From assembly GCF_012650175.1 (NCBI RefSeq), contig NZ_JAAILI010000040.1, positions 46,874-110,873 on the forward strand: 64,000 bases of DNA. Direction: 5' to 3'. The notes under the pieces were generated by a model. That model was not told where the DNA came from, searched no databases, and saw only the letters and a program-made list of their open reading frames with translations. Positions 44,460-53,026 of the stretch are shown one piece after another. The stretch is from Sphingomonas sp. S2M10. GTDB lineage: Bacteria; Pseudomonadota; Alphaproteobacteria; Sphingomonadales; Sphingomonadaceae. Position 1 is the first letter of the stretch, and every line of letters starts with the position of its first letter. A program made the position numbers and the translations under genes.

Positions 44460-45146
44460 ATGCACGCATCCCGAGACGAAATTGCGGGGCTGACGATCGT
44501 CACCCATCCGCTGGTCCAGCACCGCCTTACCCAATTGCGCGACCGGGGCACGCCGCCCGAGCGCTTTCGTGCCGAGTTACGCTCTGTGGCAGCGCTGCTT
44601 GGGGCTGCCGCCTTTGCCGATCTTCCGCTCGCACTCCAACCGATACACACCCCCATCGCGACGATGAATGCGCCTGTGCTGGTAGGCGCGCCTCCGGTGA
44701 TCGTCCCCGTATTGCGCGCGGGACTCGCCATGGCCGACGGTCTGCTGGATCTGCTTCCGGAAGCGGCGATCGCGCACCTTGGCCTGTATCGCGACCCGGC
44801 GACGCTTGCAGCCATTGAATATTATTTCAAGGCGCCCGCGGACATCGCCGACCGCCCGGTCATGTTGGTCGACCCGATGCTGGCCACCGGCAACAGCGCT
44901 ATCGCCGCACTCGATCGTCTGAAAGCAGCAGGCGCGCGCGACCTGCGCTTCGTCTGCCTGCTAGCGGCCCGGCCAGGGGCTGCAGCGGTTCGCACAGCCC
45001 ATCCGGATGTACCAATCTGGACGGCCGGGCTCGATCCTCTGCTGGACGGACAAAGCTATATCGTCCCCGGTCTCGGTGACGCGGGGGACAGGGCGTTTGG
45101 CACCAGCCACATTGAAGATGCACAAGGATCGCGCGACGGAGCCTAA
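44460..45146 (+). CDS. upp: Uracil phosphoribosyltransferase
   Basis: The enzyme salvages uracil to UMP using PRPP. The 228 residues have LTIVTHPLVQHRLTQLRDRG, VPVLRAGLAMADGLLDLLP, the PRPP loop VMLVDPMLATGNSAIAALDR and the uracil site SYIVPGLGDAGDRAFGTSH. The ATG at 44460 gives the usual N terminus, and the C terminus runs about a dozen residues beyond the common end. It stands alone. Confidence 0.93.
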   Translation: MHASRDEIAGLTIVTHPLVQHRLTQLRDRGTPPERFRAELRSVAALLGAAAFADLPLALQPIHTPIATMNAPVLVGAPPVIVPVLRAGLAMADGLLDLLPEAAIAHLGLYRDPATLAAIEYYFKAPADIADRPVMLVDPMLATGNSAIAALDRLKAAGARDLRFVCLLAARPGAAAVRTAHPDVPIWTAGLDPLLDGQSYIVPGLGDAGDRAFGTSHIEDAQGSRDGA

Positions 45147-45207
45147 CGCTGGCGCGTGCATTTCCGCTTCATCTCAGCTAGCGCGAACGAAAGAGAAGGG
45201 GGAATAG

Positions 45208-46146
45208 ATGGCGGGTGGCCTGGTCGCATTGCTGGACGATATCGCGGCGCTGGCGAAGCTGGCAGCAGCTTCGCTCGACGACGTGGCCGGGGCGGCGGGC
45301 AGGGCCGGTGCCAAAGCCGCCGGTGTCGTCATTGATGATACCGCGGTTACGCCACGCTACGTGGTCGGTCTCAGCCCGAACCGAGAACTGCCGATCATCG
45401 GCAAGATCGCGCTCGGCTCAATCGCCAACAAGCTTCTGGTGATTCTCCCGATCGCGCTTCTCCTCAGCGCCTTCGCCCCGTGGGCGCTTACCCCTATCCT
45501 GATGCTGGGTGGCACCTATCTTTGCTTCGAAGCCGCGGAAAAGATCCTGGAAGCGCTGCTGGGCAAGCATCACGGCGACGAGGTGCGGGCGATCACCGAT
45601 GTCAAAGCGCTGGAAAAAAGGCAGGTTCTGGGGGCGATCCGTACCGATCTGATCCTGTCGGCCGAGATCATGGTCATCTCGCTGTCGCAGCTGCCCGCCG
45701 ATATGTCCTTCCTGACGCGAGCGGTGGCGCTGGTGCTGGTGGCATTCGCGATTACCATCGGCGTCTATGGTGTCGTAGCGCTCATTGTGAAGATGGACGA
45801 TATCGGGCTGCATCTCAGCCGCAACGGGGCGACCGGCGCCGTCGCGGGGCTAGGTCGCGGGCTGGTCAAGGCGATGCCGATATTGCTCACCGCGCTGTCG
45901 CATATCGGGGTAGCAGCGATGGCCTGGGTCGGCGGCGGCATCCTGCTGCACGGGCTGGAGGAGTTCGGGTTCGGCGCGGTCCCGCACGCGTTGCATCATG
46001 CGTCAGAGGGCGCCGGCGCGGCGACGGGCGCGCTGGGTGGCGCGGTTGAATGGCTGGTCTATGCGCTGGGTTCCGCGGTGGCGGGGCTGATCGTGGGCGG
46101 CGTGATTGCGGGACTGCTCCACCTGATCCCGCGCAAGGGGCATTGA
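45208..46146 (+). CDS. DUF808 (YedI-like) inner-membrane protein
   Basis: The 312 residues begin MAGGLVALLDDIAALAKLAA, the highly conserved DUF808 start. They continue with DDVAGAAGRAGAKAAGVVIDD, several membrane helices, and a Gly/Ala-rich C terminus. Function unknown. An AAGAGAAGGGGGAAT ribosome site precedes the ATG. Confidence 0.9.
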   Translation: MAGGLVALLDDIAALAKLAAASLDDVAGAAGRAGAKAAGVVIDDTAVTPRYVVGLSPNRELPIIGKIALGSIANKLLVILPIALLLSAFAPWALTPILMLGGTYLCFEAAEKILEALLGKHHGDEVRAITDVKALEKRQVLGAIRTDLILSAEIMVISLSQLPADMSFLTRAVALVLVAFAITIGVYGVVALIVKMDDIGLHLSRNGATGAVAGLGRGLVKAMPILLTALSHIGVAAMAWVGGGILLHGLEEFGFGAVPHALHHASEGAGAATGALGGAVEWLVYALGSAVAGLIVGGVIAGLLHLIPRKGH

Positions 46147-46149
46147 ACG

Positions 46150-46290
46150 GACTGTTTCCCCCGGAGGGGAGAGGGACCGCAACGAAGCTGTGGGGGAGGG
46201 GTATCTCCGTCGAAGGAGAGGTCCTCCACACCAGCGTCGACACCCCTCCGTCGCGCCGCGCGCGCCACCTCCCCTTGCAGGGGAGGATCT
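46150..46290. repeat. GC-rich intergenic repeat (REP/MITE-like)
   Basis: A stretch of CCCC/GGGG-rich imperfect dyads (for example CACCTCCCCTTGCAGGGGAGG near 46265). It shares the GGGGGAGGGG-TAT motif with the element near 10.4 kb. It separates DUF808 from the oxidoreductase operon. Confidence 0.5.
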
Positions 46291-46351
46291 TGCAGCAGAT
46301 CGGGACCGATCCCGACCCCCGCGCGTTCGCCCCCTGACCAGGGAGGCCCGC

Positions 46352-46852
46352 ATGCCCATCACCATCAACGGCGTCGAACACCAGCTCGACGTCGATCCAC
46401 GCACCAGTCTGCTCGATTTTCTCCGCCGCGATGCCGGCCTCACCGGCACCAAGAAGGGGTGCGATCATGGCCAGTGCGGCGCCTGCACGGTGCTGCTCAA
46501 CGGCCAGCGCATCAACAGCTGCCTCACCCTCGCGGTGATGCACGACGGCGACAGCGTCACCACGATCGAAGGCCTCGGCACGCCCGACGCGCCGCACCCG
46601 CTGCAGGCGGCGTTCGTCCGCCACGACGGCTATCAGTGCGGCTATTGCACGCCCGGCCAGATCTGCTCGGCCAAGGCGATGCTAGACGAGATCGCGGCGG
46701 GCTGGACCAGCGTCGTCAGCGACGATCTCGCCGGTAGCCCCAGGCTCTCCGAGGCGGAGATCCGCGAGCGGATGAGCGGCAATCTCTGCCGCTGCGGGGC
46801 CTATTCGAACATCGTCGCGGCGATTTCGGAAGTGGCGGAGGCGCAGGCATGA
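46352..46852 (+). CDS. paoA: Aldehyde oxidoreductase, [2Fe-2S] subunit (PaoA type)
   Basis: The 166-residue iron-sulfur subunit of a molybdenum hydroxylase has an N-terminal plant-type ferredoxin domain with KKGCDHGQCGACTVLLNGQ and the fourth Cys in INSCLTLA. A helical domain holds the second cluster, with YQCGYCTPGQICSAKAM and GNLCRCGAYSNI. Unlike E. coli PaoA there is no twin-arginine leader, so this form should stay in the cytoplasm unless a start further upstream is used. First gene of a three-gene overlapping operon. Confidence 0.92.
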   Translation: MPITINGVEHQLDVDPRTSLLDFLRRDAGLTGTKKGCDHGQCGACTVLLNGQRINSCLTLAVMHDGDSVTTIEGLGTPDAPHPLQAAFVRHDGYQCGYCTPGQICSAKAMLDEIAAGWTSVVSDDLAGSPRLSEAEIRERMSGNLCRCGAYSNIVAAISEVAEAQA

Positions 46853-47832
46853 AGCCGTTCGACTATCAGCGCCCGCACGGGCTGGGCGAAGCGCACCAGC
46901 TGCTCGTCGCGGACGGCGCCAAGCCGATCGCCGGCGGCACCAACCTGCTCGACCTGATGAAGCTGGAGGTGGAGACGCCGACCGCGCTGGTCGACGTCAA
47001 CCGGCTGCCGCTGGGCGGGATCGAGCCGCATGGCGCGGGGCTGCACATCGGCGCGTTGGTATCGAACAGCGCCTGCGCCGCCGATCCGCGCATCCGTGGG
47101 CAATATCCGGTGCTCGCCCGCGCGATTCTCGCGGGCGCCACCTTCCAGCTGCGCAACAAGGCGACCACCGGGGGCAATCTCTGCCAGCGGACGCGCTGCT
47201 ATTATTTCACCGACCTCAGCCAGGCGTGCAACAAGCGCGAACCCGGCAGCGGCTGCGCGGCGATCGGCGGGTTCAATCGGATTCACGCCATCCTCGGCGC
47301 GAGCGACGCCTGTATCGCCACCTATCCGGGCGACATGGCGGTGGCGCTGTCAGCGCTCGAGGCGACCGTCGAGATCGTCGATGAGAAGGATAACAAGCGG
47401 ACGGTGCCGGTGCGCGACTTCCATCGCCTGCCCGGCGACACGCCCGAGCGCGACAATGTCCTCGAACCCGGCGACGTGATCACCGGGGTGGTGCTGCCGG
47501 CGCCGGCGAGCGGTACGCAACTCTACCGCAAGGTGCGCGACCGCGCGTCCTATGCCTTCGCGCTCGTCTCGGTGGCGGCGGTGATCCATGTCGAGGGCGG
47601 CGTCATCGCCCGGGCGCGGCTCGCCTTTGGCGGGCTGGCGCACAAGCCGTGGCACGATTCGCGCGTGGAGTCGCTGCTCGAAGGCGAGGCGCCTTCGGAC
47701 GCGCTGTTCGACCAGGCCGCCGCGCTGCTGCTCGACGAAGCCAGGGGGCAGGGCAGCAACGATTTCAAGATTCCGCTCACCCGCCGCACGCTGAAAGCCG
47801 TGCTGCGCGAAGCGACGGGAGGTACGCTGTGA
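46849..47832 (+). CDS. paoB: Aldehyde oxidoreductase, FAD subunit (PaoB type)
   Basis: The 327-residue FAD-binding CO-dehydrogenase-flavoprotein-type subunit has FAD loops PIAGGTNLLDLMKLE and ATTGGNLCQRTRC. The Cys set CQRTRCYYF...QACNKREPGSGC corresponds to the additional [4Fe-4S] cluster known in E. coli PaoB and 4-hydroxybenzoyl-CoA reductase beta chains. It overlaps paoA and paoC by 4 bp each. Confidence 0.92.
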   Translation: MKPFDYQRPHGLGEAHQLLVADGAKPIAGGTNLLDLMKLEVETPTALVDVNRLPLGGIEPHGAGLHIGALVSNSACAADPRIRGQYPVLARAILAGATFQLRNKATTGGNLCQRTRCYYFTDLSQACNKREPGSGCAAIGGFNRIHAILGASDACIATYPGDMAVALSALEATVEIVDEKDNKRTVPVRDFHRLPGDTPERDNVLEPGDVITGVVLPAPASGTQLYRKVRDRASYAFALVSVAAVIHVEGGVIARARLAFGGLAHKPWHDSRVESLLEGEAPSDALFDQAAALLLDEARGQGSNDFKIPLTRRTLKAVLREATGGTL

Positions 47833-50033
47833 CTCGCCTGTACACGATGGACAAGCCGGACGAGCGCAACCGGCTGGATGCGATGGCGCAGGGCATCATC
47901 GGCCGCCCGCTCGATCGCCCGGATGGCAGCGCCAAGACCAGCGGCGTGGCGCCCTATGCGGCGGAATATCCGATCGACTGTGCCGAAGGTGTGCTCGTCC
48001 TCGCGACGATCAGCCGGGGTGAAGTGGTCGAGATCGAGTCCGCGCCCGTGCTCGCCATGCCCGGCGTGCTGGCGGTGATCGCCGATCCGCGGATGATCAC
48101 CCGCTCGGCGCAGGGCGGGGCGGGCGAGTCGCCGGTGCGCGAGATCCATAAGGTCGATTATCACGGCCAGCCGGTCGCGCTCGTCGTCGCCGAGACGTTC
48201 GAGCAGGCGCGCGACGCCGCCACCCGGCTGCGCATCGCTTATCGCGCCGATGATCCCGCCAAGGTGCCGCTCGATTCCGAGGACGGCCGCGCCAGCCACG
48301 AACCGTTCGGCGAGCCGGTGCAGCAGGGCGATCTCGACGCGGCGATGCGCGATGCCGCGCATGCGGTCGACGTCACCTACACGACTGAGGGCCATGCCAG
48401 CGCGGCGATGGAGCCGCATGCCAGCATCGCCGAATGGGACGGCAACACGCTCACCGCCCATTCGAGCCTGCAGATGCTCAAATACAACCAGAAGGAGCTT
48501 GCCGACGCGCTGGGGCTCGAGCCCGAGCAGGTGCGGCTGATCGCGCCCTATGTCGGCGGCGGCTTCGGCTCCAAGCTCGGCATCAGCGCGGAGCTGACCG
48601 CGGCGGCGGTAGCGGCGATCGAGCTCGGCCGGCCGGTGCGGGTGGTGATGAGCCGCCAGCAGGTGTTCCAGACGGTGATGCGCCGCTCCGAGACGCGCCA
48701 GCGCATCCGCCTCGCCGCCGATGCCGAGGGGCGGCTGGACGGCTTCGGCCATGAGGCGTGGGTGTCCAACCTGCCCGGCGAGGAATTCGCCGAGCCGGTC
48801 ACCCAGGCCAGCGAGTTCCTCTATCGCGGCGCGCACCGCACGCTGCGGATCGATCTCGCCCGCATCCACCGGATGACCGCGGGCTCGGTCCGCGCGCCGG
48901 GCGAGGCGGTGGGCATGCAGTGCCTCGAGGCGGCGATGGACGAGCTGGCGCTGGTCAGCGGCATCGATCCGGTCGAGCTGCGGCTGCGCAATATTCCCGA
49001 AGAGCATCCGAGCCAGGGTCTGCCCTATAGCTCGCGGCGGCTGGCGGAATGCCTCAAGATCGGCGCCGAGCGCTTCGGCTGGGACGGCAGCGACCGCCGC
49101 CCGCTCCAGCGCCGCGAAGGCGAGTGGTGGATCGGTACCGGCATGGCGACGGCATGCCGCGTCCACAATCTCAACGAGGCGCAGGCCAGGGTGACGCTGT
49201 CGACCGACGGCACCGCCATGGTCGAAAGCGACATGACCGATATCGGCACGGGCACCTATGCCATTCTCGGCCAGATCGCGGGCGAGATGCTCGGCCTGCC
49301 GCCGGAGAAGATCCTCGTCCAGCTGGGCGACACCCGCTATCCGCCGGGTTCGGGCTCGGGCGGTAGCTGGGGCGCGGCGTCCACCGGCTCGGCGGTGTTC
49401 GCGGCCTGCGAGGCGATCCGCGAGCAAATTGCCGACCAGCTCGGCTGCGACGAGGCCGATCTCACGCTCAAGGACGGCGAGGCGATCACGGGCAATCGCC
49501 GCATCCCGTTCACCGAACTGCTCAAGGCCGACCTCACCGAGACCGGTCATTTCAAGAATGGCGGGATCGACGAGCAGTTCGCCATCGCGATGTACGGCGC
49601 CTTCTTCGTCGAGATGGGCGTGAACGCCTATACCGGAGAGACGCGGGTGCGGCGGATGACCGGCGCGTTCGGGCTGGGCCGCGCGCTCAACGAGAAGACC
49701 GCGACGTCGCAGTGCCTGGGCGGCATGGTGTGGGGGATCGGCAGCGCGCTGACCGAGGCGCTGATGTTCGACCCGCGCGACGGCCACCTCGTCAACCACG
49801 ACCTTGCCGAATATCACGTGCCGGTGAACGCCGACGTGCCCGCGCTGGACGTGGTGCTGGTCGACGAGCGCGATCCGGCGGGCAGCCCGCTCCAGGCAAA
49901 GGGCGTCGGCGAGCTCGGCATCTGCGGCGCGGCGGGGGCGATCGCCAACGCGATCTACCATGCCTGCGGGGTGCGCGTGCGCAGCTTCCCGATCACGCCC
50001 GACAAGCTGCTCGCCGAGCTACCCGACCTCTGA
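47829..50033 (+). CDS. paoC: Aldehyde oxidoreductase, molybdenum cofactor subunit (PaoC type)
   Basis: This 734-residue xanthine-oxidase-family large subunit has IGRPLDRPDGSAKTSGVAPY, the Mo-site segments YVGGGFGSKLGISAELTAAA, RAPGEAVGMQCLEAAMDELA and GSGSGGSWGAASTGSAVFA, and the catalytic Glu in KGVGELGICGAAGAIANAI. GTG 47829 overlaps the paoB stop (GTGA). It would oxidise aldehydes to acids using MCD-type cofactor. The usual XdhC/PaoD insertion chaperone is not in the window. Confidence 0.93.
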   Translation: MTRLYTMDKPDERNRLDAMAQGIIGRPLDRPDGSAKTSGVAPYAAEYPIDCAEGVLVLATISRGEVVEIESAPVLAMPGVLAVIADPRMITRSAQGGAGESPVREIHKVDYHGQPVALVVAETFEQARDAATRLRIAYRADDPAKVPLDSEDGRASHEPFGEPVQQGDLDAAMRDAAHAVDVTYTTEGHASAAMEPHASIAEWDGNTLTAHSSLQMLKYNQKELADALGLEPEQVRLIAPYVGGGFGSKLGISAELTAAAVAAIELGRPVRVVMSRQQVFQTVMRRSETRQRIRLAADAEGRLDGFGHEAWVSNLPGEEFAEPVTQASEFLYRGAHRTLRIDLARIHRMTAGSVRAPGEAVGMQCLEAAMDELALVSGIDPVELRLRNIPEEHPSQGLPYSSRRLAECLKIGAERFGWDGSDRRPLQRREGEWWIGTGMATACRVHNLNEAQARVTLSTDGTAMVESDMTDIGTGTYAILGQIAGEMLGLPPEKILVQLGDTRYPPGSGSGGSWGAASTGSAVFAACEAIREQIADQLGCDEADLTLKDGEAITGNRRIPFTELLKADLTETGHFKNGGIDEQFAIAMYGAFFVEMGVNAYTGETRVRRMTGAFGLGRALNEKTATSQCLGGMVWGIGSALTEALMFDPRDGHLVNHDLAEYHVPVNADVPALDVVLVDERDPAGSPLQAKGVGELGICGAAGAIANAIYHACGVRVRSFPITPDKLLAELPDL

Positions 50034-50094
50034 CCCGGAAGCGATTGCACCATCAGACAAAAGCCTATTTCTTATAACAGGTTAAGCAAAAATG

Positions 50095-50203
50095 CCGACA
50101 GCGGAATGATTGTCAGCGGGCATCCGCCCCGATAGGAGACGTTTGCGATCGTGTGGGGACACGCTCGCACCCGTCGTCGTTCCGCTGACAGGCGGAATGT
50201 CGG
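50095..50203. promoter_or_regulatory. Nested inverted and direct repeats upstream of Crp/Fnr gene
   Basis: The outer arms are CCGACA (50095) and TGTCGG (50198). The inner arms are TGTCAGCGG (50111) and CCGCTGACA (50182). GCGGAATG is repeated directly at 50101 and 50192. The symmetry suggests an operator or loop site ahead of the regulator. Confidence 0.35.
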
Positions 50204-50234
50204 TGGGGATACGTCCGGAGAGGGGAACATTTGG

Positions 50235-50972
50235 GTGCCGAACTACCCGTTGACGCGGTTCCACGAACAGGCGTCGCTCAGCGAAGTGGAAGCCGAAGTT
50301 CTGCGCAACATGGGCGATCCGGAGATCGTCTATCGCCGACAGAGCGTTATACGCCGACAGCGCGACCCGGTAGACGGGATCTACCTGTTGATCGAGGGGT
50401 GGGCCACCTCCTCGCTTTGCCTCCCCGCCGGTCAGCGGCAGATCGTCAAGGTTCACATTACCGGCGACATGATGGGAACACCCAGCATGGTGCTCGATGC
50501 GGCGGCAGATGCGCTGACAGCGGTGACGGAGTGCCGCGTGGCGAAGGTGCCGCTCACGCGCATGCGGTCGCTGCTGATCGACTATCCGCGGCTAGGGCCC
50601 TTGCTGTTCATGGCAGTGCAGATCGAACGGCTGGCATTGATGGACATCGTTGCGGCCATGGGCAAATCCTCCGCGCGCGAACGGCTGGTGCGGCTGCTGC
50701 TCGACTTCCACGATCGGCTAATCAAGATCGGGATGGTCGAGGGCGGCCGGTTCGATCTGCCATTGACCCAAGAGTTGCTGGGCGACGTGCTGGGGCTCAC
50801 CGCTGTCCACGTCAACCGGACGATGCGCCTGCTCGAGCGGGAAGGGCTGATCGCCCGGCATGGCCAGTGCATCGTGCTCGGCGACATCGAGGCTTTGCGC
50901 AGAATCTCGCCCCTGCCGCCGCGCCGCATCCGGTTCGATCCGGCATGGCTGCCCGCGCCCGGTGAGATGTAA
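50235..50972 (+). CDS. Crp/Fnr-family transcriptional regulator
   Basis: The 245 residues contain an N-terminal cyclic-nucleotide-type barrel (VDGIYLLIEGWATSSLCLPAGQ, then IVKVHITGDMMG), a long dimer helix, and a C-terminal helix-turn-helix (LTQELLGDVLGLTAVHVNRTMRLLEREGLI). No Fnr-type cysteine cluster is visible. GTG 50235, with GAGAGGGGAAC upstream, is the likely start. It lies between paoABC (same strand) and a convergent hybrid kinase; the signal is unknown. Confidence 0.88.
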   Translation: MPNYPLTRFHEQASLSEVEAEVLRNMGDPEIVYRRQSVIRRQRDPVDGIYLLIEGWATSSLCLPAGQRQIVKVHITGDMMGTPSMVLDAAADALTAVTECRVAKVPLTRMRSLLIDYPRLGPLLFMAVQIERLALMDIVAAMGKSSARERLVRLLLDFHDRLIKIGMVEGGRFDLPLTQELLGDVLGLTAVHVNRTMRLLEREGLIARHGQCIVLGDIEALRRISPLPPRRIRFDPAWLPAPGEM

Positions 50973-50978
50973 GGCTGC

Positions 50979-52910
50979 TCAGGCGAGCAGCGCGTCGACG
51001 GCTTCCAGCAACTCGCGTTCGCGGAAGGGCTTGCGCAGCTGCGGCACGTCGCCGGGCAGATCTTCCGCGGTATCGGTATAGCCGGTGAGCAGCAGGAAGC
51101 GCTGCGGAAGGCCCGCATGGCGAGCCCGGGCGATGAACTCGCCGCCGGTCCCACCCGGCATCATGTAATCGGTGATCACCAGCGCGGTGCCCGGTGCGCC
51201 GCTGAGCGCTGCCAGGCCCTGGCGCATCGACTCCGCCTCGACCACCCGATGGCCATGCGCGCGGAGTACCTCGGCCGCGGCTTCACGCACGGCGGGATCG
51301 TCGTCGACGAGCAGGATCTCGGCGGTACGGGTCGGCCGGGCACGCGTCTCGTCGCGCACTGGTGGCGGCGCGTCGGTTGTCGGCAGGATCAGCGTGGCGG
51401 TGGTGCCCTGGCCGGGCGCGCTTTCCAGAACCAGCCGCCCGGCGGACTGCTCGGCAAAGCCATGAACCATCGACAGACCCAGTCCGGTACCGCGATCCCC
51501 CGCCTTGGTGGTGAAGAAGGGCTCCATCGCACGGCGCAGCGTCGCGGCGTCCATGCCGCAGCCGTCGTCGCGGACGGACAGCGCGAGATAATCGCCGCGC
51601 GGCAAGTTCCGCACATCCTCGCGGCGGGGGGGACGAACGTCGACCTGGATGGTCCCGCTGATCCGGCTTCCCGTCTTGATCGCGTCGCGTGCGTTGATCA
51701 CCAGGTTGAGTACCGCCAGCTCCAGCTGATTGCGATCGGCGCGAACGGCCAGCAATTCCGGCGCGGTGCGGATCTCGCAGCTGATCGTCGGGCCGACCGA
51801 GCGCTGAAGCAGTTCCTGCAGGTCCGCGAGCAGGGCGGCCACGTCGATCGCCGCCGGGGTCAGCGCCTGGCGCCTCGCATAAGCGAGCAGCCGCGCGACC
51901 AGGCTGCGCGCACGCTCGGCGCTGCTCGTCGCGCTTTCGATGTAGCGCAGCGCCTTGGGATCTTCGCCGATCCGGGCGCGCAGCAGATCGAGACCGCCGA
52001 GAATGGGCGTCAGCAGATTGTTGAGATCATGTGCGACACCACCGGTCAGCCGACCCAGCGCCTCCAGCCGCTGCGCCTGCACAATCGCCGCCTGGCGCTG
52101 GCGGAAACGGCGCAGTTCGACCATCAGGGCCAAGCCCAGCGCCGCGAACAACGCCAGCGCCACGATCCCGCCGCCAAGAAGCACGATGCGCGTCTGCCGG
52201 GTGAATGCGGTGAAGCTGCCGCGCGGCACCGCCACTTCCACCTGCCAGCCGGCCTCCGGCACGGCGGCGACGACCGATTGCACAGCCTCGCCGCCGGCCG
52301 AGCCGGCCTGTGCGATGACCGCACCACGCTTGTCGAACAGGCGCAGGCGCCAATCGGCGGGAACCTCTTCCGCGAACAACAGAGGCTGCATGGCCTTGAT
52401 CGGGATAATCGCGGAAACGACGTAAGGGACGGCGCTCCGCCGCACCACCGGTGCTCGCACGGCGAATGCCGTTCGGCTTGGGCCGCGGATCGCATGGCCA
52501 ACCTGGGGCTGGCGCGTTCGCACGGCGCGGGCGAGACTGGACGGATCGATTACCTTGCCCAGCTTGCCGCCGATCGGCCTGGGCAGGTCGAGCAGGCGGT
52601 TGCCATTGGAATCGGCAACGCTCAGGGTCGCCCAGTTCGGATGATCTTCCATCAAGCGCCGGGCCAGCTCCGTGAAGCCGGGGCGGTTAATAGCGCCGTC
52701 GAGCGTCGGTGAGCGGCTGATCATCTTGACCGCATCCACGGTAGCGGCGATCTCGCGACCGACCAGTCTTGCGGTCGAGCGGCTCGCCAGCACCGCCTGC
52801 CGGTCCAGCGCCGCTCGCTGCTCGCGCAGGGTGACCGCACCATAGGCCGATCCCAGCACCACGATCGGCAGCAGGCCGGTCAGACCCATGAGGATCAGCG
52901 AACGTCGCAA
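50979..52910 (-). CDS. Hybrid sensor histidine kinase with C-terminal receiver
   Basis: The 643-residue membrane sensor has two membrane helices (about 5-25 and 241-264) flanking an extracytoplasmic sensing region of Cache-like type. HisKA has the phospho-acceptor His294 in GGVAHDLNNLLTPILGG, a HATPase domain follows with VINARDAI, DGCGMD and GTGLGLSMVHGF, and a receiver with ILLVDDDPAV, the Asp in ITDYMMPGGTGG and the Lys in LRKPF. The architecture resembles FixL/blue-light-kinase-type hybrids. Its target is unknown. Convergent with the Crp/Fnr gene. Confidence 0.92.
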   Translation of the reverse strand: MRRSLILMGLTGLLPIVVLGSAYGAVTLREQRAALDRQAVLASRSTARLVGREIAATVDAVKMISRSPTLDGAINRPGFTELARRLMEDHPNWATLSVADSNGNRLLDLPRPIGGKLGKVIDPSSLARAVRTRQPQVGHAIRGPSRTAFAVRAPVVRRSAVPYVVSAIIPIKAMQPLLFAEEVPADWRLRLFDKRGAVIAQAGSAGGEAVQSVVAAVPEAGWQVEVAVPRGSFTAFTRQTRIVLLGGGIVALALFAALGLALMVELRRFRQRQAAIVQAQRLEALGRLTGGVAHDLNNLLTPILGGLDLLRARIGEDPKALRYIESATSSAERARSLVARLLAYARRQALTPAAIDVAALLADLQELLQRSVGPTISCEIRTAPELLAVRADRNQLELAVLNLVINARDAIKTGSRISGTIQVDVRPPRREDVRNLPRGDYLALSVRDDGCGMDAATLRRAMEPFFTTKAGDRGTGLGLSMVHGFAEQSAGRLVLESAPGQGTTATLILPTTDAPPPVRDETRARPTRTAEILLVDDDPAVREAAAEVLRAHGHRVVEAESMRQGLAALSGAPGTALVITDYMMPGGTGGEFIARARHAGLPQRFLLLTGYTDTAEDLPGDVPQLRKPFRERELLEAVDALLA

Positions 52911-53026
52911 AATGCCCTGTCCCCGTTATGCGAGCCGATCAGGCCCGTGTCGGATCAGACATGTATTTCAGGGGGAAAGTCAAACCCATATCATGGATCA
53001 AGGGCTGCCTATAAGCATCCGCGGCA

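Noticed and set aside
44460..45146. Asn in place of Gly in the Upp PRPP loop (ATGNSA)
   Set aside because: To my recollection this variant is common in alphaproteobacterial Upp; not a sign of lost activity.
47550..49961. 803-residue minus-strand frame across paoC
   Set aside because: The paoABC frames show correct cofactor motifs and 4-bp overlaps; the antisense frame has none.
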